From: Hsuehochloa calcarea
Lineage: Eukaryota; Streptophyta; Magnoliopsida; Poales; Poaceae
Direction of reading: 5' to 3'
Assembly: GCA_036346395.1 (NCBI GenBank)
Contig: CM070596.1
Coordinates: 19,444,177-19,508,176, forward strand
Length of the DNA: 64,000 nt
Shown one piece after another: positions 10,577 through 21,019 of the stretch; positions within the stretch are counted from its first letter, which is position 1, and the number at the start of each line of letters is the position of its first letter. The notes beneath the pieces were generated by a model. That model ran no database searches and was not told the origin of the DNA. It worked only from the letters and a program-made list of their open reading frames with translations. The translations under genes and the position numbers were made by a program.

Positions 10577-10774
10577 GAAGGAACTAATAGTAAGCTCGGT
10601 ATTGCGCCTTGAGCGATTCAAGGACTGTTCTCATGCTCAGCTCATCCAATCTCAAGATGAGCTGGTCCTAACTGACTCCTGCTGGGCACTCTCTTACTTG
10701 TCTGATGGTAATAACAACAAGATACAAGCTGTGACTGAAGTTGGTGTGTGTCCTCGGCTGGTTGAGCTTCATAG
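10577..10774 (+). pseudogene. importin subunit alpha exon fragment
   Basis: One exon bounded by a CTTGCAG acceptor and a GTAAAT donor. The second half reads QDELVLTDSCWALSYLSDG, then NNNKIQAVTEVGVCPRLVEL, which matches the armadillo-repeat core of plant importin-alpha (usually EVLTDACWALSYLSDG). The conserved Trp and the Asn-Lys-Ile-Gln stretch belong to the nuclear-localisation-signal groove. The first half (LERFKDCSHAQLIQSQ) is more diverged. No other importin exon is nearby. Importin-alpha carries cargo into the nucleus; a single exon cannot do this. It lies about 240 bases before a Helitron-like 3' end. Confidence 0.85.
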
Positions 10775-10987
10775 GTAAATTTTTCTTTTTATTTCTTTTT
10801 ATTTGAGTAATCTATAGTGAAAGACTGGTGCATGAACTACTATCGAAGTTGTTCCATGGAGTAGTAGTAGTAGTAGGTGATGCAATTTCTGAGTTAATGT
10901 TAATGTTTATACGTATGTGAAATAAAATTGGTATTTATTATACGGTTTATGATATTGTCTGCTGATATGTATCGTTCTCTTTTGGAG

Positions 10988-11016
10988 TTCGTTGCAACGC
11001 ATGAGCACCCTACTAG
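10988..11016 (+). mobile_element. Helitron-like 3' terminus
   Basis: The stretch contains CGTTGCAACGCATGAGCACC followed by CTACTAG and a T. Grass Helitrons commonly end in CGTTGCAACGCACGGGCA plus a few bases and CTAG, inserted before a T. The palindrome CGTTGCAACG can form the small hairpin expected just inside the end. It closes the run of plus-strand gene fragments. The 5' TC end was not located. Confidence 0.65.
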
Positions 11017-11017
11017 T

Positions 11018-11442
11018 AATTACTATAATTCTGAGTTTACCCCTCCCACTCCCACACCAAACCGCCGCCTCGCTTCTCTTCTCCCCACCCCACACCAAAC
11101 CGCTCCACCCTCCTCTCCCCGGTATTAGTCTTTGATTTCATAAAGTGATCTTCACATAGATTTGAGCAAAATTATCATCAAAGATCTTTTATGTAAATTG
11201 ATAAATTTCTGGATGTTAACTATTTATGGTACATGTAATGAAAAGAGATTGAGTAGTAAAAGTGGGGGATTTTTTTTCCTCCTTTTGATAGAGCTAGAAC
11301 GGTAAAGGGAAAGGTAGGTTGAGAACCAAAGATTGAGAGCAACTGACATGTTTTAAAATTTCAATGGTATACTATTCAGTCATAACATAACTGGGTTAAA
11401 CATTGACACAATTTAGCATTTGTGGTATTATTTATTTAAAAT
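11018..11442. other. Helitron-related sequence between two termini
   Basis: Sequence between the two Helitron-like ends. It begins with a C-rich stretch (11,040-11,122) and continues AT-rich. No coding exon is seen. It could be a short non-autonomous Helitron or the outer part of a larger one. Confidence 0.35.
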
Positions 11443-11470
11443 CCGTTGCAACACACGAGCACCCTACTAG
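11443..11470 (+). mobile_element. second Helitron-like 3' terminus
   Basis: Reads CCGTTGCAACACACGAGCAC, then CCTACTAG and T. It matches the terminus at 10,988-11,016 in nearly every position, so two related ends lie 454 bases apart in the same direction. One Helitron probably landed near or within another. Confidence 0.6.
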
Positions 11471-11594
11471 TTGGATACGGAGGCGCAATATATGCAGTTA
11501 TCCCAGAGGATAATTGTGTATATTAACTGCTCTATATTGATCACAGCGCATAAGAGTCTATAACCGATTGGGCCCACATATCTATGGGCTTTAT

Positions 11595-11815
11595 CGATTA
11601 TAGGGTGGTCTTAAATGATTTGGTCGTAGAAAGGATTACCACCATGAGGTGGTCGTAGAACATCCTGCGACCATAGACTGATCGTAGAAAGGCTTATGTC
11701 CATGAGGTGGTCGTAGAGCATCCTACAACCATAGACTGATCGTAGAAAGACTTACGACCATGAGGTGGTCCTAGAACATCCTACAACAATACAGGGTGGT
11801 CGTAGGATGGTTTAC
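11595..11815. repeat. tandem array with GGTCGTAGA cores, about 60 bp unit
   Basis: Three and a half copies of a unit that runs GAGGTGGTCGTAGAACATCC, then ACAACCATAGACTGATCGTA and GAAAGACTTACGACCAT. Each junction forms the inverted repeat TACGACCA-TGAGG-TGGTCGTA. Such arrays are typical of the subterminal parts of CACTA elements, but no CACTA terminus was found next to it. Confidence 0.75.
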
Positions 11816-13258
11816 AACTAATTATCTTAAACTTCACCCTTATAAATGATAAGGGGTATACCCAAAACCATCATGGGGATATTGCTATCTGTAATAACAA
11901 TTACAGATAAGCGATTTAATTAATTAAAGATTATTTAATCCTCGTCAATATTATTTTAGTTTGAGATTTGATATTTTATTCATGTATGCTATTAGTACAT
12001 ATGTGTATGTGGGTATAAATATAGGACATGAGGTTGGATGCCCATGCAACAAAACTCCTCAGGTTCACTATTTTCAACTCTCTGATGCATCATGTTGTTA
12101 TTATAGAACTGTATAGTTTATAGTTTTACACTAACTTCTCTAGCCCTTTGTTGGTGTTAGGTTCTAGTACTTGAAGAATACGAGAATGCTAGTGACTTCT
12201 CATATGTAAATATTTTGATTTTGCCAATGATGACACCTTCTATTATCTTGTTGTCCATGGCATTGCCCTTCTTGGGAAAGCTCTTGATGACTTCATGGTC
12301 ATCTCGGCACACTCGCACTCTGTTTGCATGCCTCCCAGGAGCTTTGCAAGAAGGTCAGTGACATGGCCACCATCACTTTGTAGCCATATTTGGGGATGTG
12401 TGAGGCCTGCCATTATGTTCTCTTGTGTCTTATGAGCTACAAATTATTATTGTTGTATGCGTATATAATTTTGTATTGTAAGAGGGAATTATTCATGTAT
12501 TAACTCATAGCAGTACAAAACTACAAATGGTTTTAGGTGGCTAATATACGAAACAATGTTCTACATACTAGTTCAAATATGTTTGCAATTTGAGGCATTT
12601 TTACCCCTCTGCAGTTCTATGCACAAGAATCCTTTGTAATCTTTTGGCTATAGATTTTTGGGGCCTCTTAATTGTTACCTGTTTATCTAGTCAAACCAAA
12701 AATTAGTAACCAAAAATTAGTATCATGGTTCAAGCTTGAATAGTTCAAATCTCTAAGATGGATTTGTTCTCATTTTCATTCTTTTTGGAACACAGAACTT
12801 TGGTTAGGTCATACATAAAGGAGTACTTTAGTAAGACAAGTTGCAATATGCAAATATTTTGTAAGTATTGAATCTGATAGAATTGTTAAAGCATCTTACT
12901 AAAATGAACACAGTCAAGTCCTGCATTCTGGTATCAAGCATTCTTTTGTTCTGCAAGCTATTTTGAATTATAGGTGAGTAATGGTTTATAACTTGCATGT
13001 GACGATTGGAGGTCAATCTTACCATGTTTGCCATCCATGAGGTATTGGAGCCCAAGTATGAGGTGTTGGCTACAGAGGAGAAGACCAGGTTACTGGATAA
13101 CATAGAATGGTAAACTTGCAATTATTTTGCTTTAATTTGGTAAATATAAGTTGACGTACAATAATTGGCCCCCACATGAATTTCGGTGATCTCTTGCAAT
13201 TCTTTTGACTAACGGAACTTGAAGATGTGGAAATGAAGATTTCTGTGACTTTTGTATG
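11816..13258. other. intergenic, nothing recognised
   Basis: AT-rich sequence. Short open frames on the minus strand (for example 12,828-13,121) have no recognisable domain. No transposon end or exon can be supported. Confidence 0.45.
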
Positions 13259-13439
13259 TGGTACTTGTCGAGACCCAAATATGCAAATCTAGAATTTTTC
13301 AAGTTAATACGTGGTACTTGTCAGGACCCAAATATCCTATTCAAGGTTTATTAATTCAAAAAAATTGGTGAATTTTTCTAGAGGCTAAACTAATCAAAAA
13401 AAGTTTTTGAAACTAAAAAATTGGGATGTTACACCTCCT

Positions 13440-16160
13440 TTAAAGGAATCTCGACCCTGAGATTCAGGCTAGCTAGAGAAAAGGATGGGAAACTTGGCGT
13501 TTAGCTCCTCTTCATGGTCCCAGATTGCTTCACCCTCCGACTGATTGCTTCACTGAACTTTGCAAAAGCAGACGGTCTTACTTCTGGTCAAATGCTCTGT
13601 TACATACAAAATCTTGATTGACTGCACTTTGTAGGTGAGATACTCTTTCAATTCGATTGAATCCAAGGGAGTCTTCTCGGTTGGCACACGAAGACACTTC
13701 TTCAATTGCAAGACATGAAAGACATGACGTACTCTTGCTAACAGCTACGACAACTCAAGTTGGTAAGGAACTTCTCCTCTGTGCTTTACAATCCTGAAAG
13801 GACCAACATACCTAGTGGTAAGATTCCCTTTGGCATGAAACCTTATGACATCTTTAAGAGGAGTTACTCGTAGATAAACAAAATCCTCTCGCTTAAAACT
13901 TAGATTGCGATGGCGATTATCAGCATAACTCTTCTACTCGGACTGAGCTATCTTCAATCTTTCCCTGATCATGGACACTTGGTCCTTAGCCTCTTGAATG
14001 ATATTTTGCCCGAACACAAGATGTTCAGCTGTCTCCTTCCAATTCAAAAGGGTTTTGCAAGCATGACCAAGCAAAGCTTCAAACGGCGACATCTGCAGGC
14101 TTGCTTGAAAACTGTTGTTGTACGAGAATTCTGCGTAAGGAAAACTCTTGTCCCAACTGGTAGCATGGGCTAGAGTACAAGCTCTAAACATGTCCTCTAA
14201 CACTTTGATTTACCCTTTCAGTCTGTCCATCTGTCTGAGGGTGATATGCAGTACTGAAATTTAAATGAGTACCCAAAGTTTCATGCAAACTTTGCCAAAA
14301 ACACGAGGCACACCATGCAAACCGACAGTCCTTGATCTGACACTATCTTATTGGGCACCATGCAAACAGACAATCCTTGACATATACAATTCTGTTAAGC
14401 GATCTCGAGAGTAAGTGGTTTTGACAAAAATGCATAACTTTTGTCAAACGATCCACACTTACCCAAATGGAATCATAGCCCGATTGAGTCCTAGGTAGAC
14501 TGGTAATGAAATCCATATCAATCTCTTCCCATTTTCACTCTGGAATTTTCAATGACTACAACAGACCTGCTGGTCTCTGATGTTCTGCTTTTACTCTTTA
14601 ACACATGTCGCGCAGAGCAATAGACTCTGCGACTTCTCGCTTCGGATTGGCCACCAAAATTTATCTTTAACATCCTGATACATCTTGGTACTTCCTGGGT
14701 GAATGAAATACTTCGAATCATGAAACTCCTTTAAAATCAGTTCTCTCAAGCCATTACTGTTAGGCACACAAATACGTCCATTGATCCAAAGTGTATCCTG
14801 ATCATCCTTGGTGAAATTTTTGAATTTTCTTTCTTCCATTTTAGGCTTAATACTCTTGATCATAGGGTCATCTGGCTAGGCTGCACGAATATGCTTTTCC
14901 AACATAGATTTTACTTCCAAACTGGCTAAGAATCCTTCGATTACCAGTTCTAGTTTTTGCTTTTGGAATTCTTCGTGAAGTTCCGGGCAACTTTCTTTTA
15001 TTTCCAAGGCGTTAAAGTAGCTCTTACGACTCAAAGCATCTGCCATAATATTTTTTTACCGGGATGGTAGTGGGTTTCGAGATTATAATCCTTGAAAATA
15101 TACTTCAAACTCTTATGATCGGTATATATCTCAGATCAACTGGGTGAAAATTTTCACCGCATGCACAATGCCAGCTAATTCTAAATCATGAGTGGGGTAA
15201 TTCTCTTGATGAGGTCTCAATTGTCTAGAGGCATAGACAACAACTTTCCCCTCTTGCATCTGGATGTAACTTAATCCTTGACGCAAAGCATCACAATAAA
15301 TATCAAAATCTTTTCAAATGTTTCACAGTACTATCACTAGGGCTAATGTTAAGTGTTTTTCAACTCCTAAAAACTTTCTTCACAGGTTGTAGCTAAGCAA
15401 ATTTTTGCCTTCTTTAGCAACTGCGTAAGAGGTTTAGTGATCGTGAAAAATCCTTCAACGAAATAACGATAATATCCTGCCATTCCCAAGAAACTACGAA
15501 TCTGAGTTACCGTCTTAGGTGGCTCCCAATGTTACACTGCTTTGACCTTACTTGGGTCAACAACTACTTCTTTTGTTGTCATCACATGACCAAGGAAATT
15601 AACTTTCTGTTTCCGAGAGTCACATTTGCTAAACTTTGCATACAACTGATGCTCTATAAGTTTCTCAAGTAGTATTCTCAAATGCTCGGCGTGTTCCTCT
15701 TTTGTCATGGAATAGACTAGGATGTCATCAATGAACACTACCACGAACTTATCCAAATATTTCATGAAAACTTTACTCATCATATTAATGAAATAAGTAG
15801 GGGCATTGGTCAAACCAAACAATATGACTAAGAACTCATAATGTCTATATCGTGAAGAGAGCGTAGTCTTTGGTACATCCTCTGGATGAATCTTCAAGTG
15901 ATGATAACCTGATCGTAGGTCGATCTTTAAAAACACTCTGGCTCACTTCATCTGATCAAACAAATCATCTATCCGGGGAAGTAGATACTTGTTCTTGATT
16001 TGAATCTCGTTGAGAGCATGATAATCGATACACATTCTCAAACATCCATCCTTCTTTCAAACATAAGCTCCCCATGGTGACGAACTAGGTCTTACAAAAC
16101 CTTTATCAAGAACTTCTCCAATTTGCTTCTTCATTTTAACTAACTTATTGACTAGCATTC
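13440..16160 (-). pseudogene. Ty3 pol remnant (RT, RNase H, integrase, chromodomain-like end)
   Basis: Read from high to low coordinates. RT at 15,532-16,160 has KIDLRSGYHHLKIHPEDVPK, FGLTNAP and the catalytic FIDDILVYS. An RNase H region lies near 14,950-15,500. The integrase zinc finger at 14,591-14,863 has paired His residues and CATCVKEK. The integrase end is at 13,934-14,203 (TSWDKSFPYAEFSYNNSFQA, MSPFEALLGHAC). A terminal segment (13,440-13,760) reads EYLTYKVQSIKIL and VQ-stop-SNQSEGEAIWDHE, the chromodomain-like tail of grass chromoviruses. Stops and frameshifts break the frame at several points. The order RT-RH-INT is that of Ty3 elements. It should be inactive. Confidence 0.85.
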
Positions 16161-16199
16161 AATAGGGTCTTTTAGAAATTGGTACTATTCTGGGTACTA

Positions 16200-16929
16200 A
16201 GTGAATGACAAATTCAATGTCACGATCTGGCGGCATTTCGACAACTCTTCTGGAAAAACATCCAGATATTCTCTAACAATAGACACATCCTCTAAAGATA
16301 CAGTCTTCAGAGTATTGATTACCAGGTGTCCATCACACACTGTAGTGGCTAGAAACTCCACTTTCATTCCATTAGAACCTTCGACTATTATAGCTCTTCA
16401 GCCATATTCTAGCACAACTTTGTGCTTTGACAACCAGTCCATACCAAGTATGATATCTAAGACTTGGGTGTCTAGGATAATAACGATGACTAGAAACTCA
16501 ACTCCAAAAATGAGTAACGTACCTACTAAACATCCCAACTTGGAACTTAACTCTATTTCAAGCGATTGAACTAGCAAGGTATGCTTAAAACGCATAACAT
16601 CCAAATTATTCATGCTTGCAAAAACTCGAGAAATAAACAAATGAAAAGCTCCAGAATTAAACAAAACTGATGCAGGTACTGAGTTAACTAGGAACTTACC
16701 CAGTACTACGTATGGTGCTTCTGAGCTCCTTCCAGAGTGACGTGGTTGACACGGCCTCTAACCATAGACTGTGGCGCTCCTCCGGCTTGACCAGCAACTT
16801 GAGGTGCTCTTGATTGCTTCCTAGCGCTAACATCTTGGCCGGGGTGGCTCCTAGATTGAAGTGAACTAGAGTCACAACTTCCTTTTGAGGGCAATTGTTG
16901 GAGAAATGCCATGGTTCACAGCACGTGTA
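16200..16929 (-). pseudogene. Ty3 protease and gag zinc-knuckle remnant
   Basis: The segment 16,398-16,664 encodes the end of the aspartic protease domain (EFLVIVIILDTQVLDIILGM then DWLSKHK), the conserved ILGMDWL motif of Ty3 polyproteins. At 16,860-16,929 the minus strand reads CEPWHFSNNCPQKE, the zinc knuckle of gag with Gly replaced by Trp. The rest of gag is missing because the element is cut at 16,929. Confidence 0.8.
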
Positions 16930-17380
16930 TGTAACATCCCAAATTTTAGAATGTTTTTGAATCTTTTAAAAATAAAAATAACAATTTGAATTTTTTTACA
17001 CTACTACAAAACAAGCTATACTAGATGCCTCATCACAGACGATTCCTTTGGAACTGTCTGTGTTGTAGTTATCACACACGGTTCCAGAATTATCACAGAT
17101 GGTTTGTAAATAGAACCGTCTGTGATAAATATCTCATCACAGACGGTTTGTATTAAGAACCGTCTGTGATAATTCAGACGGTTCTTCTTAAGATCCATCT
17201 GTGATAAGTATATCATCACAGACAGTTTGTATTAAGAACCGTCTACGCGGAAATTAAATAATTAACTTTATTTTATTATTTTTTCTTTTTAACCAAGAAA
17301 ACTCTTTTAAATACCAGAAAATCCAATAAACTAATAACTTTATTAATTTTATTGTTGGTAACATACTTTGGGATGTTACA
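16930..17380. mobile_element. inverted LTR ends enclosing a CACTA terminus
   Basis: The left edge reads TGTAACATCCCAAA and the right edge TTTGGGATGTTACA, a perfect 14-base inverted repeat. Both equal the start of the LTR of the local Ty3 family, in opposite directions. Inside, at 16,999, CACTACTACAAAAC begins a CACTA terminus. It is followed by repeated inverted motifs ATCACAGACGGTTTGTATTA and AAGAACCGTCTGTGATAA up to about 17,250, the subterminal array of a well-known grass CACTA type. The other CACTA end is missing. The block may be a small inverted-repeat transposon or a rearranged LTR pair. Confidence 0.6.
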
Positions 17381-17894
17381 ATCATTTGTGTATAGATTAA
17401 CCATTTAGCATTATCAATGTTAGTGTGAACTAAGTTTTATGTATGTGATGAACTAAGTGTGAATGTGTGATGATTGGTGACTTTGTAAGTTATGACTTAT
17501 AAGCTAAATATGGTAAACTAAGTGTTATGTTTACGATGAACTAGTTAATGCAACTTACTAGTGCCAATGTTATGTGTGGTTGCTGAAAATATGAACAATT
17601 CATGAATGTTTGCATCAAATAAGCTAGTTATATGTTTTCGTTAATTTATGACATACAATTTAATGGGTTTTCATGTTCCGAAAAATATTCGCGATTGTAT
17701 TCGTTTCAATTCGTATTCGCTGTATTCGTATTCGATATTATTCGTATCCGTATTCGTATCCAAAATATTCGTATTCATATCCGAATCCGAAAAATATAAA
17801 AACAAATATGACAGAGTCATCATGTGTATCCGATCCGTTTTCACCGCTAATCCTGAGCCCTAGATCCCGTCCCAGAGAGGCGGCGATGACCAGG
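17381..17894. other. intergenic with TTCGTATTCG repeats
   Basis: AT-rich sequence. From about 17,685 to 17,800 the motif TTCGTATTCG and variants recur about ten times. Similar repeats occur inside the ends of some grass hAT transposons, but no terminal repeat or target duplication was found here. Confidence 0.45.
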
Positions 17895-19188
17895 GCGCCA
17901 AGCTTCATCCCCGGCGGCTGCGAGGGCGACAGCTTCATCCCCGGCGGCGGCGACGAGCATGACATCTTCATCCCTGGCAGTGATGAGGGCGACATCTTCA
18001 TCCCCGGCGGCGACTAGGGCGACCAGGATAGGACCATCAGGGTGCCCGAGGGCTTCGACTACGAGCTCTAGAACCACAATGACATTAACCGCATCCTCGG
18101 CCCCAAGGCGTCCTGCATCTCGTTCAAGGACTCGTCCTGCCGCTGCTTTGGCTACATGGTCTCCAAGAAGAAGTACATCTACACCATCGACGGCGACTGC
18201 TTCATAAGTTCTCTCATCGGTTGCCGCAGAATTGAAGTTACTGGTTCTTGCCTAGTAGTTATTAGTAGTAATTGTTGGTTTCTTGGGCTGTTCGTGCGGA
18301 ATTCTGTGCGGATCTAGGGGATAGGTGGGATCTTGGGGACGGATCTGGCTGGATCAAATCTGGATCTAGGCTCGTGCGATCAATTGTGTTGATATTTAAG
18401 CATTTGGTGTAGCATACTGGATCTTGATCCGTAGCAGATTTGAGCATGAGCCACTTCTGGGGAACGAAGCCTTATCCTTGTTTACATTTGTTGGTAGAGA
18501 ATCCAAAAAGGTTATTATTTTATGATTCCATGATAATAGTAGAATTATGTGATAGCTGGTGGTACTACGTTGTTAGATTTTGCCAGTTAGTTAGCACTTT
18601 GTCGTTAGATTTGGCTGGATCATCTGGTTGCAGGTCCTAGTTTATGGGATCCTGTAGTAAAATCACGACTTGACAGATTCAGTTTGTCATGTATTAACAA
18701 AAACGTATCGAAAATAAGGATTCTAGTGTCAACAGGATCTGAGATGTTTGCCTCAGATCTGAATTAAGTAGCAAGTACATTAGAAATCAATTTCAGATTC
18801 AACTCATTACGATTCACTCAGAAGGTGAAATTTCAGCTTTGGTCCTGTGAGATCCACACCATTTGCTTCCTTATGTTTGGAGGGAACTATCCATGACTAG
18901 ATCTTCCCTTGACGTGGCTTTAGCACTTTACCAGCAATGCCTAGTAATCTTGCAATCAAATTAGGTCTGTTGATGAATTTATCATGTTATTTGGATGGCT
19001 TGCTACTGTAACATTGTACCTTTGCTCTTTTGTCACATATACTGAAATGTCTTTACTTGTCCTGTAGGTTGCCAAGGACCCATCTGGCAAGGATATCAAC
19101 GCTCCTGAGCAGTACATCAAGAACCTCCTCAGCTCGTCCACCGCATTCTTCTTCAACACCTTGTAAGACCCCTACCGTGATGGTGCTG
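17895..19188 (+). pseudogene. UDP-arabinopyranose mutase (RGP) pseudogene
   Basis: Exon 1 (to 18,203) reads RTIRVPEGFDYEL, a TAG stop, NDINRILGPKASCISFKDS and CRCFGYMVSKKKYIYTIDG; exon 2 (19,068-19,188) reads VAKDPSGKDINAPEQYIKNL and FFFNTL, a TAA stop, then DPYRDGA. These are conserved parts of plant reversibly glycosylated polypeptides, cytosolic enzymes that convert UDP-arabinopyranose to UDP-arabinofuranose for cell-wall sugars. The acidic DDDC motif has become DGDC. The splice donor after exon 1 reads ATAAGT where GTAAGT would be expected. The N-terminus is replaced by a four-fold repeat of FIPGG/IFIPG units (17,905-18,017) ending in a TAG. The rest of the protein is absent. The retained 864-base intron rules out a retrocopy. 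Confidence 0.88.
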
Positions 19189-20394
19189 AAATCAAATCAT
19201 GCAAGACCAAAAGCCTAAGTCAGGCTGCGCATGATCAGCATATGGATACATTTCGGGATGATTTGGATGGGTCAACAATCACAATCGAATGATTGATATA
19301 TTGATACATTTCGGGATGAGCTTGCTAGCGGCATTGCTACTTCTTGGTGACTTGGGGTGGTATGAAAGTAAGTTACTAATGATAATGTAACCTCTCATTT
19401 CTTTTTTATCCAAGACATATGTACCAATGATAATGTGATCTCTCATTGCTTTTCTATCCAAGACATATGTTTGTCTTTGTTACGGTCATTTGTTATAGTA
19501 CTCATTAAATTAGAACTTTTGTTATGAACTTCACATGTTTACATATGTTTTATTTAAAAAATTTCAAGTAAAAATTTCTTATGTGGGCGAAAAATATGTC
19601 ATAATAAGGACAAAAAAAATTAAAAATAAAAACACAACATGATTGAAATCAACTTATTAAACTGTTATAAGTTAAGCAATACGGAAAAAAAATTACAACT
19701 CACAGAATGAGGGTAGTGTTGTTTTTTACAAACATCCTTGTTATTCTTAGAGTTGGAGTTAACTTTCTAACCAAATATATCCTCAGACTACTCCAACTTA
19801 TCAGAGAAGTGGAAATCCATACCAAACAGGGCTTACAATGCTGCTGCCTACTGCATGGGCAATTGGGTTGCCAATTTGGGCATGGCGCATTGGTATTTGG
19901 TGGCTTGGTGCCTCCTGAGTGCAGAGTGCTGACCACAACCGGAAGTGTGTAATAGCTGACCACAAGTCCGCAAGACCCGGACTCGTTTCTCAATTCACAT
20001 TAACTTTGGTATTTACCGATATTGCACCGAAATATATTGGTGTTTACTTATACCAAACAGTATTTTTAGAAATACTATATTTACAAAACTAATAATATTG
20101 TATTTATCGAATCATATAAACCAAAAATACCGAAAGAACAGCCCTGGTAAGGGGAGTAGGAATATTAAAAGTAACTGAAAGGGGCCACTAGGAAGAAAAA
20201 AAAATGATGTTGTGAAAAGTGCTAGAGCCAGTATGTTCTGAAGATATTCTAGTGCTGTATGTTAGTGATGTGGAGGTGATACGGCAAAAAATAGAGACAA
20301 CACTGCTGTGGATGTCCCGAGTCCGGCGGATACAATCATGCTAATTACATGGACACTTCATGATGCTATCATTGCTAGTTCCCATGATCAAATG
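19189..20394. other. intergenic with probable MITE remnants
   Basis: No gene. At 19,745-19,835 the minus strand begins CCCTGTTTGGTATGGATTTC, resembling the end of Tourist-type elements. At 20,060-20,150 the minus strand runs from CCAGGGCTGTTCTTTCGG through AT-rich sequence, resembling a hAT-type MITE end. The latter is repeated around the CACTA element at 52,730 and 62,370. Full element borders were not established. Confidence 0.4.
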
Positions 20395-20590
20395 GGCGAT
20401 AATCCATAGATCCCACACCCATGCACCAAATGGACGAGTTCAACTCCATAGATCTGCGTCTTAATGATAACCGAACGTTTCTTACGAATTAATCATTACA
20501 CGCCGATGGGCGCTGTCGATGTTCCGGACCAGGTGCAGGATCACTCGAACGATTCAACGAATTGACGACATCCTTCCTTAGACAGCGGAG
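20395..20590. repeat. upstream region of the expansin gene, duplicated at 62.4 kb
   Basis: This block, containing CACCCATGCACCAAATGGAC and ATTACACGCCGATGGGCGCT, is repeated with scattered differences at 62,425-62,590. It lies 430-625 bases before the expansin start codon, so the copy at 62 kb is an orphan piece of expansin promoter. Confidence 0.85.
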
Positions 20591-20837
20591 TACCCGAACA
20601 TGGAGATCGCAGAGCCGCCCAATTCACCTTCAGAAAGTCAAGAAAAGATCGACGAACAAGTATAGAGATAAGAATGTAAGTTTGGGCCATACGTGTCTGC
20701 GCGTACATTTGTCTTTGGATTACCCCGTAAGCCATGGTGCGGCTGCACGGCCATGCACATGTGCGTACGCTACCTGCTTCATTCGAGATTGTTGAATTCA
20801 TTCTCCAGCCACCAATCGATCGTAAGGCTAACTAAGG

Positions 20838-20848
20838 CTATATATACG
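20838..20848 (+). promoter_or_regulatory. probable TATA box of the expansin gene
   Basis: CTATATATACG lies about 175 bases before the start codon, with CACCCAATCATCACA downstream as a likely transcription start area. A second TATATATA at 20,970-20,977 is closer to the ATG and less likely. Position and sequence only; no transcript evidence. Confidence 0.5.
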
Positions 20849-21019
20849 CACCCAATCATCACAGTATCATCACACAATCATTAGAAACAAATCTACACAG
20901 ACACACGAACAAACACAAATATAGACACGCATACAAGTAAAATCGTGCAGCTGCAACTTTCAGTTCTACATATATATAGCTTAGTTTGTGCAATTTTAAG
21001 GGCGTACAGGTCGACAGAT

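Larger units (their letters stand above)
13259..16929 (-). mobile_element. decayed Ty3 chromovirus-like retrotransposon A
   Basis: A minus-strand element. At its left side an LTR piece ends GGGATGTTACA at 13,433, next to a purine tract on the minus strand (TTTAAAGGAGG), the expected polypurine tract. Only about 115-170 bases of this LTR remain, starting at TGTCGAGACC (13,266) or TGTCAGGACC (13,319), which are two copies of a duplicated 26-base stretch. Pol and protease follow, and the element breaks off in the gag zinc knuckle at 16,929. No proper right LTR is present; the structure at 16,930 is inverted. The same family gave the elements at 23.2-35.0 and 48.5-52.6 kb. Confidence 0.8.

Noticed and set aside
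11595..11815. Possible CRISPR-like array
   Set aside because: Units vary in sequence, there are no unique spacers, and the genome is a plant; it is an ordinary tandem repeat.
12828..13121. 97-codon minus-strand open frame
   Set aside because: No domain, no splice context, AT-rich intergenic sequence.
17685..17800. TTCGTATTCG repeats as a hAT transposon end
   Set aside because: No terminal inverted repeat or 8-base duplication could be found, so only the repeat is reported.
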